Shown: piece after piece, positions 37,701-48,501 of the stretch | How the letters are laid out: every line of letters begins with the position of its first letter | Position numbering within the stretch: position 1 is the stretch's first letter | NCBI GenBank assembly: GCA_963733935.1 | Contig: CAVTEQ010000022.1 | Span: 1 to 64,000, forward strand | Direction: 5' to 3' | Source: JAHFUA01 sp963733935 | Lineage (GTDB): Bacteria > Acidobacteriota > Terriglobia > Terriglobales > Acidobacteriaceae | Length of the DNA stretch: 64,000 nt | Notes under the pieces: model-generated | Told to the model about the DNA's origin: nothing | The model's database searches: none | Seen by the model: only the letters and a program-made list of their open reading frames with translations | Position numbers and translations under genes: made by a program

Positions 37701-40700
37701 TCCGTCGCCGGCCACCGCGGGTACGAGCAACAACTTTACGGTTACGGCACAAGACAATTTCGGCAACACCGCGAGCGGATACACGGGCACGGTGCACTTC
37801 ACCAGCTCGGATGCGCAAGCGGTCCTGCCGGCGGATTACACGTTCGTCGCCGGCGACAATAGCGTCCACAGCTTTAGCGCGACGCTAAAGACCGCGGCCA
37901 CGCAGACCATCGTCGCCACAGATACTGTGACCGCCACCATTACCGGAAGCCAGTCCGTAACCGTAAATGCCGCGCCAGCATCAATCCTCGTCCTGGCGTT
38001 CCCGACCCCGACCGTGGCCGGAGACAACCATAATCTGACGGTTACGGCGCAAGACCCCTACGGCAATACGGCCACTGGCTATGCGGGCACGGTGCACGTT
38101 AGCAGCTCCGACCCGCAAGCGGCGCTGCCTGCCGACTACACCTTTGTTCCTGCTACCGACAGCGGCACGCACAAGTTCAGCAACACCAAACTCAAGACTG
38201 TCGGCACTCAATCCTTCACCGCCACGGATACCGTAACCGCCACGATTACCGGAACGGTCGCGGGAATCACGGTCACGCCCGGGCCGGCCAAGATTCTTAT
38301 CGTGAGCGGCTTTCCATCACCTGCGACTGCGGGGGTGAGCAGCAACGTGATCGTCACCGCGCAGGACTCTTTTGGCAACACCGCGACCGGATACACCGGG
38401 ACGGTGCACCTCGCCAGCTCGGATGCGCAGGCGGTCTTGCCTGCGGACTACACTTTTGTGGCGGCTGATGCCGGCGTGCACACGTTCTCCACTGCAGCCA
38501 GCCTGCGGACTGCGGGAAGCCAGTCCATCACTGCAACCGACACTCTCACGGCCACTATCACGGGCACGCAAAGCGGGATCACTGTGACCGGCGCTGCCGC
38601 CGCGACTCTGACTCTCACCTTCCCAACACCGGTAGTGGCGGGAGTTGGCAATCGTCTGACTGTCGCTGCCAAGGACGCCTTCGGCAACGTCGCAACCGGG
38701 TATGTCGGCACGGTCCACTTCACCAGTTCCGACGCGCAGGCCAACTTGCCGGCTGACTACACCTTTGTCGCCGGAGATGCCGGCACGCACAATTTCAACA
38801 CGGTGAAGCTCAAGACCGCCGGCACACAGTCCATCGGCGGAACTGATCTTGCAACGCCTACGATAACCGGCACGGTCACTGGCATCGTCGTAACCGGCGC
38901 GGCGGCGGCTACACTGGCCGTCACAGGCTATCCCTCGCCTGCTACGGAAGGGGTCAGCAATAACTTCACCGGCACGGCGCTGGATTCCTTCGGAAATACC
39001 GCGGCCGGATACCTCGGAACGGTGCACTTCACCAGCTCCGACACCGCTGCAGTTCTGCCCGCCGACTACACCTTCGTCGCGGGCGACAACAGTGCGCACG
39101 TTTTCTCCGCGACGTTGATCACGGCCGGCAAGCAATCGATCACCGCAACCGACACCGTAACCGCCACCATCACCGGCGCCGAGTCGGGCATAAAAGTCAG
39201 CAGTGGCCCTGCCGCCAAGTTGAAGGTGACCGGGTATCCGTCGCCGGCAACGGCCGGCGTGAGCAACAGCTTTACGGTGACCGCCAAGGACGCCAACGGC
39301 AATACGGTCGCGGAATACGTCGGCGCCGTGCACTTCACCAGCTCCGATGCGCAGGCGGTCTTGCCCGCCGATTACACGTTCCAGGCTGCCGATGCCGGAG
39401 CCCACACCTTCAGCGCCACGTTGAAGACCTCGGGCACGCAGTCGATTACGGCCACGGACACCAGCAATCCCTCGATCAACGACACGCAGAAGAACATCGT
39501 TGTCGGCGGCGGAACTGCGACCGTGCTGGCTGTGAGCGGCTATCCCTCGCCTGCGACGGCCGGCGTCAGCAGCAGCTTCACGGTCACGGCCAAGGATGGG
39601 TTCGGCAATGTGGCCGTCGGATACACCGGCACCGTCCACTTCACCAGCACCGATCCGCAGGCCGTCTTGCCGGCCGACTACGCGTTCCAGGCGGCTGATG
39701 CCGGAGCCCACACTTTCAGCGCCACGCTGAAGACCGCGGGCACACAATCGATCACGGCTACGGACACCACCACGGGCTCGATCATCGGGTCGCAAAGCGT
39801 GACCGTCAACAGCGGACCTGCGGCTCTGCTGGTGGTGAAAGGCTATCCCTCGCCGGCTACCGCGGGCGTCAGCAGCAGCTTCAACGTATGCGCCAAGGAT
39901 GGATTCGGCAACACGGCCACCACCTACACCGGAACCGTCCACTTCACGAGCTCCGACTCCCAGGCGGTGCTGCCGGCCGACTATACGTTCCAGACGGCTG
40001 ACGCTGGAGTCCATAACTTCAGCGCCACGATGAAGACCTCGGGTACGCAGGCCATCGCTGCGACGGACATCAGCAACGGTTCGATCACCGGTACGCAGAG
40101 CAACATTTCTGTCGGCGGCGGAGCTGCGACCGTGCTGGTCGTGAGCGGCTATCCCTCACCGGCAACGGCCGGCCTGAGCGGCAGCTTCACAGTGACGGCG
40201 AAGGATGGGCTCGGCAATCTTGCGCCGGCTTACACTGGCACCGTCCACTTCACCAGCTCTGACGCGCAAGCGGTATTGCCGCCTGATTACACCTTCCAGG
40301 GGGGTGATGGCGGGCGTCCACACCTTCAGCGCCACGCTGAAGACAGCGGGCATCCAGGCGATCGGCGCTGCCGACGCCGGCAACGGCTCGATCACCGGTG
40401 CGCAGAGCGGCATCACCGTCGGGCCCGCAACTGCGACCGTGCTGATCGTGAGCGGTTATCCTTCACCAGCGACCGCCGGCGTGAGCAGCAACTTCAGCGT
40501 GACCGCGAAGGACGGCTTCGGCAATCTGGCAACCACCTATACCGGCACCGTTCACTTCACCAGCTCCGACGCGCAGGCGGTGTTGCCGGCCAACTACACC
40601 TTCCAGCCGGGCGATGGCGGAGCCCGCACCTTCAGTGCCACGCTGAAGACAACGGGCACGCAGGCTATCGGCGCCACTGACATCAGCAATGGCTCAATCA

Positions 40701-43534
40701 CGGGTGCGGAGAGCGGCATCAGCGTCGGCGGCGGAACGGCGACCCTGTTGATCGTGAGCGGCTATCCCTCGCCGGCAACGGCTGGTGTGAGCAGCACCTT
40801 TACGGTCACGGCGAAGGATGGGTTCGGCAATCCTGCCAACACTTATACCGGAACAGTCCACTTCACCAGCACCGATGCACAGGCGGTCTTGCCGGCCGAT
40901 TACACCTTCCTGGCAGGCGATGCCGGCGCCCATACGTTCAGTGCGACGCTGAAGACCTCCGGCCTACAGGCCATCGCTGCGACCGACGTCAGCAACAGCT
41001 CTGTAACCGGTACGCAAAGCAACATCGCTGTCGGCGGCGGAACGGCGACCGTGTTGGTCGTGAGCGGCTATCCCTCGCCCGCAACCGCAGGCTTGAGCAG
41101 CAACTTTACGGTCACGGCCAAGGATGGTTTCGGCAATCTGGCAACCACCTATGGCGGCACAATCCACTTCGCCAGCAGCGACGCCCAGGCGCTCTTGCCC
41201 GCCAACTACACTTTCCTGGCAGGTGATGCCGGAGTCCACACCTTCAGTGCCACGCTGAAGACCTCGGGCACGCAGGCCATCGCTGCGACGGACACCAGCA
41301 ATGGCACGATCACCGGTACGCAGAGCAACATCGCGGTGGGCGGCGGGACCGCGACCGTGCTGGTCGTGAGTGGTTATCCTTCGCCTGCCACGGCTGGTGT
41401 GAGCAGCAACTTCACGGTCACCGCAAAAGACGCATTCGGGAACCTCGCTAACACGTACAGCGGCACCATCCACTTCACCAGCTCCGACGGCCAGGCTGTG
41501 CTACCGGGCAATGCCACGCTGAGCGCCGGTACCGGCATCTTCGCGGCTACGCTTAAAACGGCGGGAACGCAGTCGATCACCGCCACCGATACAGTGACCC
41601 CAAGCATCGTCGGCAGCCAGAGCGGCATCGTGGTGAATCCGACGGCGGCCAGTATCCTGCTGGTCAGCGGATTCCCATCGACGATTGCGGCCGGAACGGC
41701 GGCTGGCTTTGCCGTTGCTGCCAGGGATCCGTACGGCAATGCTGCGACCGGATACCGGGGGACGGTGCACTTCGGCAGTTCTGATCCGGCAGCGATTCTG
41801 CCGGCAGACTATGCGTTTGTTGCCGCCGACAATGGCATCCATACCTTCTCGGCAACGCTGAATACGGCAGGCACTCAGTCGATCGCCAGCACCGATACTT
41901 CGAACCCGGCGATTACAGGTTCTGAAGCTGGCATCATCGTGACCGGCGGCACCGGTTCGGTTGGAATCAAACTCAACGTCACGGCGTGGGGCGACAGCGG
42001 CAGTGCCAGGTCGTCAGTCACCACTAGCGTCTTCTCTACCAGTGCCGGCAATGAACTGCTGCTGGCGTTTATCGCTTCCGATGCTAACTCATCAGGAGTT
42101 AACGTCAGCGGTGTTACCGGCGGCGGATTGACTTGGACGCGGGTGCAGCGGACGAATGCGCAACTTGGGACGGCTGAAATCTGGCGCGCGTTCACTCATT
42201 CGCCTCTGTCCAGCGTGAGCATCACGGCCACGTTGTCGCAGAGCGTGTCCGCCTCCATTACGGTTGCCAGCTACACGGGAGTGGATACTTCCAGCGGGGA
42301 CGGAGCCAGCGCGATTGGAGCTCTTGGCACAGGAAATGCCGGCTCCGGCCTGCCCACCGCCAAGCTGACCACGACGCGGAACGGTTCTCTGGTGGTCGGG
42401 GTCGGTAACGACTGGGACCATGCGGTCGCACATACGCCGGCCGCAGGCCAGAGCTGGTTGCACCAGTATCTCGCCTCCAGCGGGGATACCTTCTGGGCGC
42501 AGGCGCAGAACAGTCCGACCGCTCTGAGCGGCACTGCTGTCGCGATCAATGACACTGCGCCTTCCAATGACAGCTACAACTTGAGCATCTGCGAGATCCT
42601 GCCCGCAGGAGCGGCCGGCAGCACCTTCAGCATCTCGGGCACGATTTCGCCGGCGTCCATTGGCAGCGGAACGACCGTCACGCTGAGCGGTGCGGCCTCC
42701 GCAGGCACGGCGGCTGACAGCCAAGGCCACTACACCTTCCCTGGGCTTTTGAACGGAACGTATACCATCACACCAAGCAAAACGAACACCACCTTCACGC
42801 CTCCTAGCCAGACGTTGACGGTGAACGGAGTCAACCCTCCCAGCGTCGACTTCACCGCCTCGCAGCAATCGGGAAGCACCTCGATTACCGTCGACGCCAA
42901 GGTGTCCGTAGACAAGAACACCTCCAGCACCGCGATCACTTCCCCGACGTTCTCAACCACCTCAGGGAACGAACTCGTGCTGGCTTTGATCTCGACCGAT
43001 GCGACCTCCGCGGGCGCAACCGTAAAGAGTGTGAGCGGCGCCGGATTAACCTGGGTGCTTGTCCGCAGGACGAATGCCCAACTCGGCACAGCGGAAATCT
43101 GGCGCGCGTTCGCAGCCAGCCCGCTGACCCGTGTGTCTGTGGCGGCCACGCTGTCGCAGTCGGTGTCCGCCTCTATGACCGTTATGAGCTTCAGCGGAGT
43201 TAACACTTCGGGCGCCAATGGTGCTGGAGCCATCGGGGCAACCGGCTCGGGGAGCGCCGCAAAGGCAGCGCCGTCCGCGACGCTTACCACCACCAGCGCC
43301 AACTCGCTGGTGGTCGGCGTGGGCGCTGACTGGGACAACGCGATGGCTCGCGTGCCCGACCCAGGTCAATCGCTTGTGCATCAGTTCCTGTCGGGCGCCG
43401 GCGACACCTACTGGGTGCAGATGCAGAATGCGCTCAACCCGGCCAGCGGCGCCCAGCTCACCATCGGGGATACCTCGCCGACCGGCGACCGCTACGACCT
43501 GAGCATCTGCGAGATTCTCCCGGCGGAACCCTAA
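34747..43534 (+). CDS. giant secreted protein: kelch-like repeats plus 19 Ig-like repeats (one frameshift)
   Basis: About 2,930 residues. GTG 34747 (GAGG six bases upstream) opens a signal peptide (TAVLIAGLLLATVFLQPS). Residues 35-370 hold six to seven kelch-type blades (DGRVLVTGG...SAEIYDPATGSW). Next is a linker beta-domain (KSDYSPGQTVTITGKGWQPGE), then 19 Ig-like repeats of about 100 residues, each with GTVHFTSSDPQAVLPADYTF and TLKTAGTQSITATDT. The C terminus has two copies of a domain of about 210 residues (GNELLLAFIASDA...TRVQRTNAQLGTAEIWRAF) separated by a carboxypeptidase-regulatory-like insert. An extra G at 40312-40314 breaks the frame; the first part reads to 40310 and the rest is in the frame ending 43534. 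No anchor or sorting signal is visible. It is probably a surface or adhesion protein. Confidence 0.8.
36180..41940 (+). repeat. 19 tandem Ig-like coding repeats of about 300 bp
   Basis: Counted by the HFTSSD core at each unit, beginning with the copy near 36247. Units vary at the DNA level, with outliers such as VHVSSSD (copy 7) and IHFASSD (copy 17). Later copies (11-17) resemble each other most, for example YPSPATAGVSSNFTVTAKDG, suggesting recent expansion at the 3' end of the array. Confidence 0.8.
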
Positions 43535-43569
43535 CTGGTGCCACACGGGGTTTGCTTTGTCTGCGAAGG

Positions 43570-43826
43570 CGATTGCTCAAACGCCAGATGAAAGGCTTCG
43601 GGGCAATGATCAGCTTCGAGCATCCGGCCTCGATGACTCATGCCGGCATGTCACCCGAGGATCGACGTGCGGCGGGCATCAGCGACGGACTCGTTCGCTA
43701 TTCTGTGGCATTGAGGACGTAGAGGACCTGATTGGCGATCTCCGCCGGGCGCTCGATGCCGTTTCACCATCGGGAGGGACGCCCAAGGACGCCGGGACCA
43801 CGGCCGCAGAACCAGTCGCACGCTAG
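43570..43826 (+). pseudogene. C-terminal fragment of a Cys/Met-metabolism PLP enzyme (MetB/MetY-like)
   Basis: In one frame the sequence reads KRQMKGFGAMISFEHPASM and continues THAGMSPEDRRAAGISDGL to VRYSV; in the next, GIEDVEDLIGDLRRALDAV. Together these are the C-terminal end of cystathionine gamma-synthase-type enzymes. The frame break is a missing G near 43703. The PLP-lysine domain and all upstream parts are absent, replaced by the end of the giant repeat gene, so this is a truncated remnant whatever the cause of the shift. Confidence 0.7.
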
Positions 43827-43995
43827 TCCTAGCCGCCCCCCGTCACACTCACGATCCGGGAGCCCTGGTTTCCGTTCGCGACGGCAACCCATCCGCCTGC
43901 AGGATGGCCGAATCGTGTCTTAGCGTGTGTCACAGCCAACCGTGTTACCGGTCACCGCGAAAGTGGGTCGCGCAGTGCGGAAATCAGGCTTCAAC

Positions 43996-44454
43996 ATGAC
44001 GGAGGTCACAGTCACTGAGCTGCTTGACATCAGCGTGGTTGTCCCGGCATACAACGAAGAATCACGCATCGAGCAGGTACTTCGTAACCTTCGGCGGCTG
44101 GCACGTGAAGTCGTGGTGGTCGACGATGCCAGTACGGACCGGACAGCATCCGTGGCCATGCGCGAGGGCGCTATCGTCATCCGCAACGATGCCCAGCTTG
44201 GTTATTTGGGGGCTATTTCAAGGGAACTCTACGAACTCTGTCACAAGGGCGATTGGAGCGCAGCCATGGCGCTACAGCGAAGACTGTGGAACCTGAACGA
44301 GGCGTTCGCCAAGTACAACCTTGCCGCCTGCATCAAGGGCGGACTGGTTCTTCAGGGGTATCCCGTTGGCACGCCGTTGGCGCCGCAAGAGCCCTTGCCG
44401 CCTGAAGGCGTCGACGAAGTAAAACGCGCGCTGGCCGCGATCGGAGCGTTGTAG
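43996..44454 (+). pseudogene. chimeric ORF: GT2 N terminus joined to a DapA-family C terminus
   Basis: 152 residues from ATG 43996 (an in-frame GTG at 43927 also exists). The first 60 residues (LDISVVVPAYNEESRIEQVLRNL...EVVVVDDASTDRTASVAMREGAIVI) are the start of a family 2 glycosyltransferase. From about LGYLGAISRELYEL the sequence becomes the last 80 residues of a dihydrodipicolinate synthase-family protein (GDWSAAMALQRRLWNLNEAFAKYNLAACIKGGLVLQGYPVG). Both parts lack their catalytic remainder (GT2 acceptor half; DapA Schiff-base lysine and barrel), so neither activity is expected. The in-frame join gives a continuous reading frame ending at a terminator. Confidence 0.7.
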
Positions 44455-44460
44455 GCAGTT

Positions 44461-44491
44461 ACACTTCGCCCCCGAGGCGGCGAAGTGTTTG
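44461..44491 (+). terminator. terminator after the chimeric ORF
   Basis: ACACTTCGCC (44461-44470) pairs perfectly with GGCGAAGTGT (44479-44488), loop 8 bases, followed by TTGCTT. It is a good intrinsic terminator apart from the interrupted T-run. It probably belonged to the dapA-like gene whose end is retained. Confidence 0.65.
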
Positions 44492-44637
44492 CTTGCGTAG
44501 GGTGCGACCAAGTCTCGATTCCGTCGGAGCTGGCCTTTGGGCGACAAAATGCAGTGTGCCAGGTACCAAGTCAGTAAGGTTGCGATATGCTTTTGCGGCA
44601 GCGATTGGCTTTCTGACCGGTGAAACCGGAGGACGGT

Positions 44638-46173
44638 ATGGGTAGAAATCAACCCGCCAGCCGAGATACTGAGACGCAGGGCGCTCCCAGCCTCATCCGC
44701 AACGCGATCAGCCTGCTCGGAGCCGCCCTGGCGGCGATAAGTCTCGCCAACATCATCTTTCTGTTCCTGGTGACGCTCGTCTCCCGCCGTTCCAGCCCCT
44801 ATCTTGGCGTTCTGGCATTCATGGTTTTTCCGGCGTTCCTGATCCTGGGGCTGCTGCTGATCCCGGCCGGCATGTGGCGCGAGCGACGGCGACGGCGCAT
44901 GGCCGCGCCGGAGGAGGTGCCGCGCCTGCCCAGGATCGACTTGAATATCCGGGCGCAACGCAGTGCCTTCGCGTTCTTCCTGGCCTTCTCGATCTTTTTC
45001 ATATTGCTGAGCGCCGGGGGCAGCTACCGCGCTTATGAGTTCACCGACTCCGTGCAGTTCTGCGGCCAGCTCTGCCATACCGTCATGCGACCCGAGTTCA
45101 CGACCTACCTGCTCTCGCCGCATGCTCGCGTGCCATGCGTGGAATGTCACGTGGGCCAAGGCGCCAGTTGGTACGTGCGCTCCAAACTTTCCGGTTCTTA
45201 CCAGGTATACGCTGCAGTCTTCCATAAGTATCCGCAACCCATCCCTACGCCGGTTGCCAACTTGCGCCCCGCACAGCAGACCTGCGAGCAGTGCCACTGG
45301 CCGCAGAAGTTCTACGGAGCCCAGTTGAAGGTCTTCTATCACTACGCGGGGGATGAGAAGAACACTCCACGGCAAATTCGAATGTTGATCAACACTGGCG
45401 GGGCGGAGCCCGATACTGGCTTGCCCACGGGTATCCACTGGCACATGAACATCGCCAACCAGATCACCTACATCGCCAGCGATGCGCAGCGCCAGGTGAT
45501 CCCCTGGGTTGCGGCAAAGGACATGCAGGGCAGAGTGACCGTGTACAGAGCCAAAGATTCCAGTCTGACCGCGGCGCAGATCGAGAACGCGCCCAAACAT
45601 CTGATGGACTGCATCGACTGCCACGACCGGCCGAGCCACATCTTCACTCCGCCGGACCGGTCCGTCGACGGATCCCTGCTCGCCGGACGCATCGACCGCT
45701 CCCTGCCGTTTGTCAAGCAACAGGCAGTTGCGGCACTCACGAAAACCTACAACACGACCGGCGAGGCCTTGGACGGCATCAGCAGCGACATGCAGACATT
45801 CTACCGGGCCAAGTATCCCGAGCTGTGGTCCAGCCGGCAGAAGTCGATCCAAGCGGCGGCTGCCGATGTACGTCGCATCTACCAGTCCACCATCTTCCCC
45901 TACATGAAAGTGGACTGGCGAACCCATCCCAACAACATCGGGCACTTTTATTCTTCCGGATGCTTTCGCTGTCACGATGGTCAGCACGTCAGTACGGACG
46001 GCAAAGTCATTCCCAAGGATTGCGATACGTGTCACACGGTGCTGGCGGAGCTGCAGAGTGGAACGCCGTTAATCCGCCACGAGCGGGGTGTCCCATTCCA
46101 ACACCCGGTGGACATCGGAGACCTCATGCAGGTGAGTTGCAGCGATTGCCACACGGGCGGCGTTGGGCCATGA
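44638..46173 (+). CDS. seven-heme NapC/NirT-type membrane cytochrome c (ImcH-like)
   Basis: 511 residues from ATG 44638 (GGAGG at 44628-44632; a GTG at 44620 is in frame). Two to three N-terminal helices (about 20-50, 55-80, 110-130), then a periplasmic domain with seven haem motifs: CGQLCH (a Cys-x3-Cys-His variant), CVECH, CEQCH, CIDCH, CFRCH, CDTCH, CSDCH. The first sits in QFCGQLCHTVMRPEF, the NapC/NrfH-like quinol site. Additional His residues (GIHWHMN; HPNNIGHFY) can be axial ligands. The seven-haem NapC/NirT layout matches that described for ImcH of Geobacter, a quinol oxidoreductase for extracellular electron transfer. It is a paralogue of the 57234-58745 gene with the same motif order. 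Function here is inferred. Confidence 0.85.
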   Translation: MGRNQPASRDTETQGAPSLIRNAISLLGAALAAISLANIIFLFLVTLVSRRSSPYLGVLAFMVFPAFLILGLLLIPAGMWRERRRRRMAAPEEVPRLPRIDLNIRAQRSAFAFFLAFSIFFILLSAGGSYRAYEFTDSVQFCGQLCHTVMRPEFTTYLLSPHARVPCVECHVGQGASWYVRSKLSGSYQVYAAVFHKYPQPIPTPVANLRPAQQTCEQCHWPQKFYGAQLKVFYHYAGDEKNTPRQIRMLINTGGAEPDTGLPTGIHWHMNIANQITYIASDAQRQVIPWVAAKDMQGRVTVYRAKDSSLTAAQIENAPKHLMDCIDCHDRPSHIFTPPDRSVDGSLLAGRIDRSLPFVKQQAVAALTKTYNTTGEALDGISSDMQTFYRAKYPELWSSRQKSIQAAAADVRRIYQSTIFPYMKVDWRTHPNNIGHFYSSGCFRCHDGQHVSTDGKVIPKDCDTCHTVLAELQSGTPLIRHERGVPFQHPVDIGDLMQVSCSDCHTGGVGP

Positions 46174-46209
46174 ATGGTTGGTAACCTGGTTCCCTGGAAG
46201 CCGAACGCT

Positions 46210-47406
46210 TCACTGCGGCCGCCAACTTGCGCCGGCGTCGAGGGTCCTCCAGGTTTCCCCGGTCGAGGTCGAGACCACACCGTTGGCGGCATCCGGGAAC
46301 TCGATGCGCACGATGTCACCACTTAGGGCGCGATCGTTCGTCTGAACGCGCACCTGTGACCAGTGCTCACCACCGTCCGCTGAGTGAAAAAGCGCGCCTC
46401 TGGACCCACCGACCCATACGTCGTGGCCCGCAACCGAAACTGCGCGGAAGGTAACGCCATCGGCGACGGCAACCTGATTCCAGCTCCGTCCGCCATCGAA
46501 GGAGCGCTGCAACGTGCCGGCGCCGGATATGCTCCATCGAGGGCCCACCACCACGGACTTGGCTAATGACTTATTGCGCGAAATCGTCTGCATCTGCGAG
46601 CCAGAAATCGCTGGCGCAGCGGCTTCCACGGTGACCGTCTCGGATGCTGATGGCACAACCGCCACCTTGGCTTGATAGTTCTCGCTCTCGATTACTGGGG
46701 CATCACTCTTGCCGGCTTCGGGGTTCCCATGTGGTTTCATCGGAAGCGCCGCGGGAGGAGGAGGTGCCGGAGCGGTACCCGCCGCGCCCGCGACCACGCC
46801 GCCACTAGTTGCCATCTTGTCAGCGCTCGCAATAGTTCCGCGACTCAGCGCGTTCCTTGCGTTGAGGCCATTGAATGTCGGTGCAGGACCCGGCGTTCTG
46901 GTCGCCTGCATCCCCTTGGCCGGTTGTTTCGGCTCGGGCGTGGCTGGGGCCGGCCGCGTCGCAGCTTGCGTTGACGGTGGCTGCGAAGGTGGCGCTACGG
47001 CAGGGGCCGGAGTGGATTGAGGCACGGGCGGCTCGTACCTGATGGCCGGAGCGCTGGCGCTGCGTCTCTCACGAAGCTGCATTCGCTCGCCGACCGCGAT
47101 CAGTACTACCAGCGCCGCCGCGGCAAGCGCGCTCCAGTGCATGATCGGGGAGCGCCACCAGGAACGCTGAGCCACGGCTGATGTGTGCGCCACCGCTGCC
47201 TGCACTTCTTGCTCGGCTTCGGGAGTCGAAAGCGCAACAATCTCGCGACACTGGGCGCACCGCGACAAATGGTCGAGCACCGGCGCGCGCTCCTGCTCCG
47301 TCAACGCCTGCTCGGCGAAGGCGGAGAGCAGGTTGGCGTCGGGATGCTCGCCGCCCACCGCCTGCTCGCGCAGACGTTCGCTCACGATTTTGGGAAGCTC
47401 AGCCAT
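46210..47406 (-). CDS. anti-sigma factor with C-terminal BNR/Ycf48-like propeller repeats
   Basis: 398 residues from ATG 47406. Cytoplasmic zf-HC2 segment (EHPDANLLSAFAEQALTEQERAPVLDHLSRCAQCREIV), one transmembrane helix (HWSALAAAALVVLIAVG), a long Pro/Ala-rich periplasmic linker (about 115-215), then repeats with the BNR/photosystem-assembly-factor signature (LQRSFDGGRSWNQV; LFHSADGGEHWSQV; TWRTLDAGASWRPQ). The start overlaps the sigma gene stop (ATGGCTGA). It probably holds the sigma factor of 47399-48310 and senses an envelope signal through the propeller. Confidence 0.8.
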   Translation of the reverse strand: MAELPKIVSERLREQAVGGEHPDANLLSAFAEQALTEQERAPVLDHLSRCAQCREIVALSTPEAEQEVQAAVAHTSAVAQRSWWRSPIMHWSALAAAALVVLIAVGERMQLRERRSASAPAIRYEPPVPQSTPAPAVAPPSQPPSTQAATRPAPATPEPKQPAKGMQATRTPGPAPTFNGLNARNALSRGTIASADKMATSGGVVAGAAGTAPAPPPPAALPMKPHGNPEAGKSDAPVIESENYQAKVAVVPSASETVTVEAAAPAISGSQMQTISRNKSLAKSVVVGPRWSISGAGTLQRSFDGGRSWNQVAVADGVTFRAVSVAGHDVWVGGSRGALFHSADGGEHWSQVRVQTNDRALSGDIVRIEFPDAANGVVSTSTGETWRTLDAGASWRPQ

Positions 47407-48310
47407 TCGCACTGCCCTTACTGGAGAACGCGGAAGCGCCGTCTTTTTGCGCCAGCCGCCGGCTCACGTCGACTGATATGTCACGGACATCAGTTTCCAG
47501 CGCTTCCTCCACCTGTCTGCGGCTCATGCCGCGTCGCACCAGTTCGTTGGTAATCTTCTCCCGAACCGCGCGCGCTACTTTCTCTAACTTGCGGCTGACG
47601 GTGGATTCGTGTACGCCCAGCGTGCGCGCGATTTCCGCCAGCCTGCGCCCGTCCAGATAATACGACGCAAGAATAAACCTCTCTTCGGCGGCGAGGGCTG
47701 CCAGCACGGCGTCGGTCGCCTCAGCCAGACGCGGGTCAGGAGCCGGTGCGGCAGGCGGATCGCTGGCCGCGAACTGCGCGCCCGCTTCCGTCTTTTCTTC
47801 CAGGCTGACCAGGCGCTGGTGGCGCCGATAACGATTGACGTACTCCTGGGCCAGCGTGGCGCGCAGCCAGCCTTCGAGCGATCCCCGCCCGGTGTAGTAG
47901 TTCAGCTTCGAGGCGCGGCGACCGGCGCGAGTTTCCGTGCCATAGAGATCGGCGTAGAGCGAATCGGCCAGCTCGCGGGCCGAGCCGTCTTCGCGCGTGA
48001 TGGCGCGGGCAGCGTCATAAAGCTTCTCCCGGTAGCGGGTGAGGAAGACTTCCCAGGCACGGTCGTGGCCGGCGGCGCAAGCACGCGCCAGCGCCAGTTC
48101 CTCCAGGCGCAGCCCGCGGAAGAAGGTCAGCTTGTCGCCCTCGCTGGTTCCGGCCGCGAGGTATTTGGCGGCGATCTCGTCCAAGATGCGGGCGAACTCG
48201 GCCTCGGGCAAGCCGGCCTCGGCGCCGCGGCTTCGCGGGTACAGCTCCGCCATCGCGCTGGCGCGAATCCCCCCGGCAGACGGCTGCGGCGTTGAGGCAG
48301 TCCCGCTCAT
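47399..48310 (-). CDS. sigma-70-family (ECF-like) RNA polymerase sigma factor
   Basis: 303 residues from ATG 48310 (an upstream ATG at 48355 is possible; neither ribosome site is strong). The central part (AAGHDRAWEVFLTRYREKLYDAARAI...GRGSLEGWLRATLAQEYVNRYRRHQRLVSLEE) is region 2. AAEERFILASYYLDGRRLAEIARTLGVHESTVSRKLEKVARAVREKI is region 4. The N terminus of about 75 residues and a C-terminal tail of about 45 residues are extra compared with simple ECF factors. Cotranscribed with the BNR anti-sigma gene, which overlaps its stop. Confidence 0.85.
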   Translation of the reverse strand: MSGTASTPQPSAGGIRASAMAELYPRSRGAEAGLPEAEFARILDEIAAKYLAAGTSEGDKLTFFRGLRLEELALARACAAGHDRAWEVFLTRYREKLYDAARAITREDGSARELADSLYADLYGTETRAGRRASKLNYYTGRGSLEGWLRATLAQEYVNRYRRHQRLVSLEEKTEAGAQFAASDPPAAPAPDPRLAEATDAVLAALAAEERFILASYYLDGRRLAEIARTLGVHESTVSRKLEKVARAVREKITNELVRRGMSRRQVEEALETDVRDISVDVSRRLAQKDGASAFSSKGSANG

Positions 48311-48501
48311 ACTCTTAGGACGTCGAAAGACAGCCTGGTTGCTGGATAGTACCAACTTGGATGCAGAAGATCATCAAAGGACGGCAAGGCGACGTCGCGG
48401 CTTTAGCCCAGCCAGTGTTGGTCGGCTCGCTGGGCTATCGCCACTCGGCGGTCGAACCTTTACTCCGGCGGGGCTGCCTCATCCGTTCTGGATCGAACAG
48501 C

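Noticed and set aside
37000..40014. Long minus-strand ORFs antisense to the giant gene (for example 38317-40014)
   Set aside because: They arise from codon periodicity of the repeats and contain only low-complexity Arg/Gly/Ala text without domain patterns.
36180..41940. CRISPR array or satellite DNA
   Set aside because: The 300-bp periodicity is in frame, encodes Ig-like domains, and has no short direct repeats with spacers.
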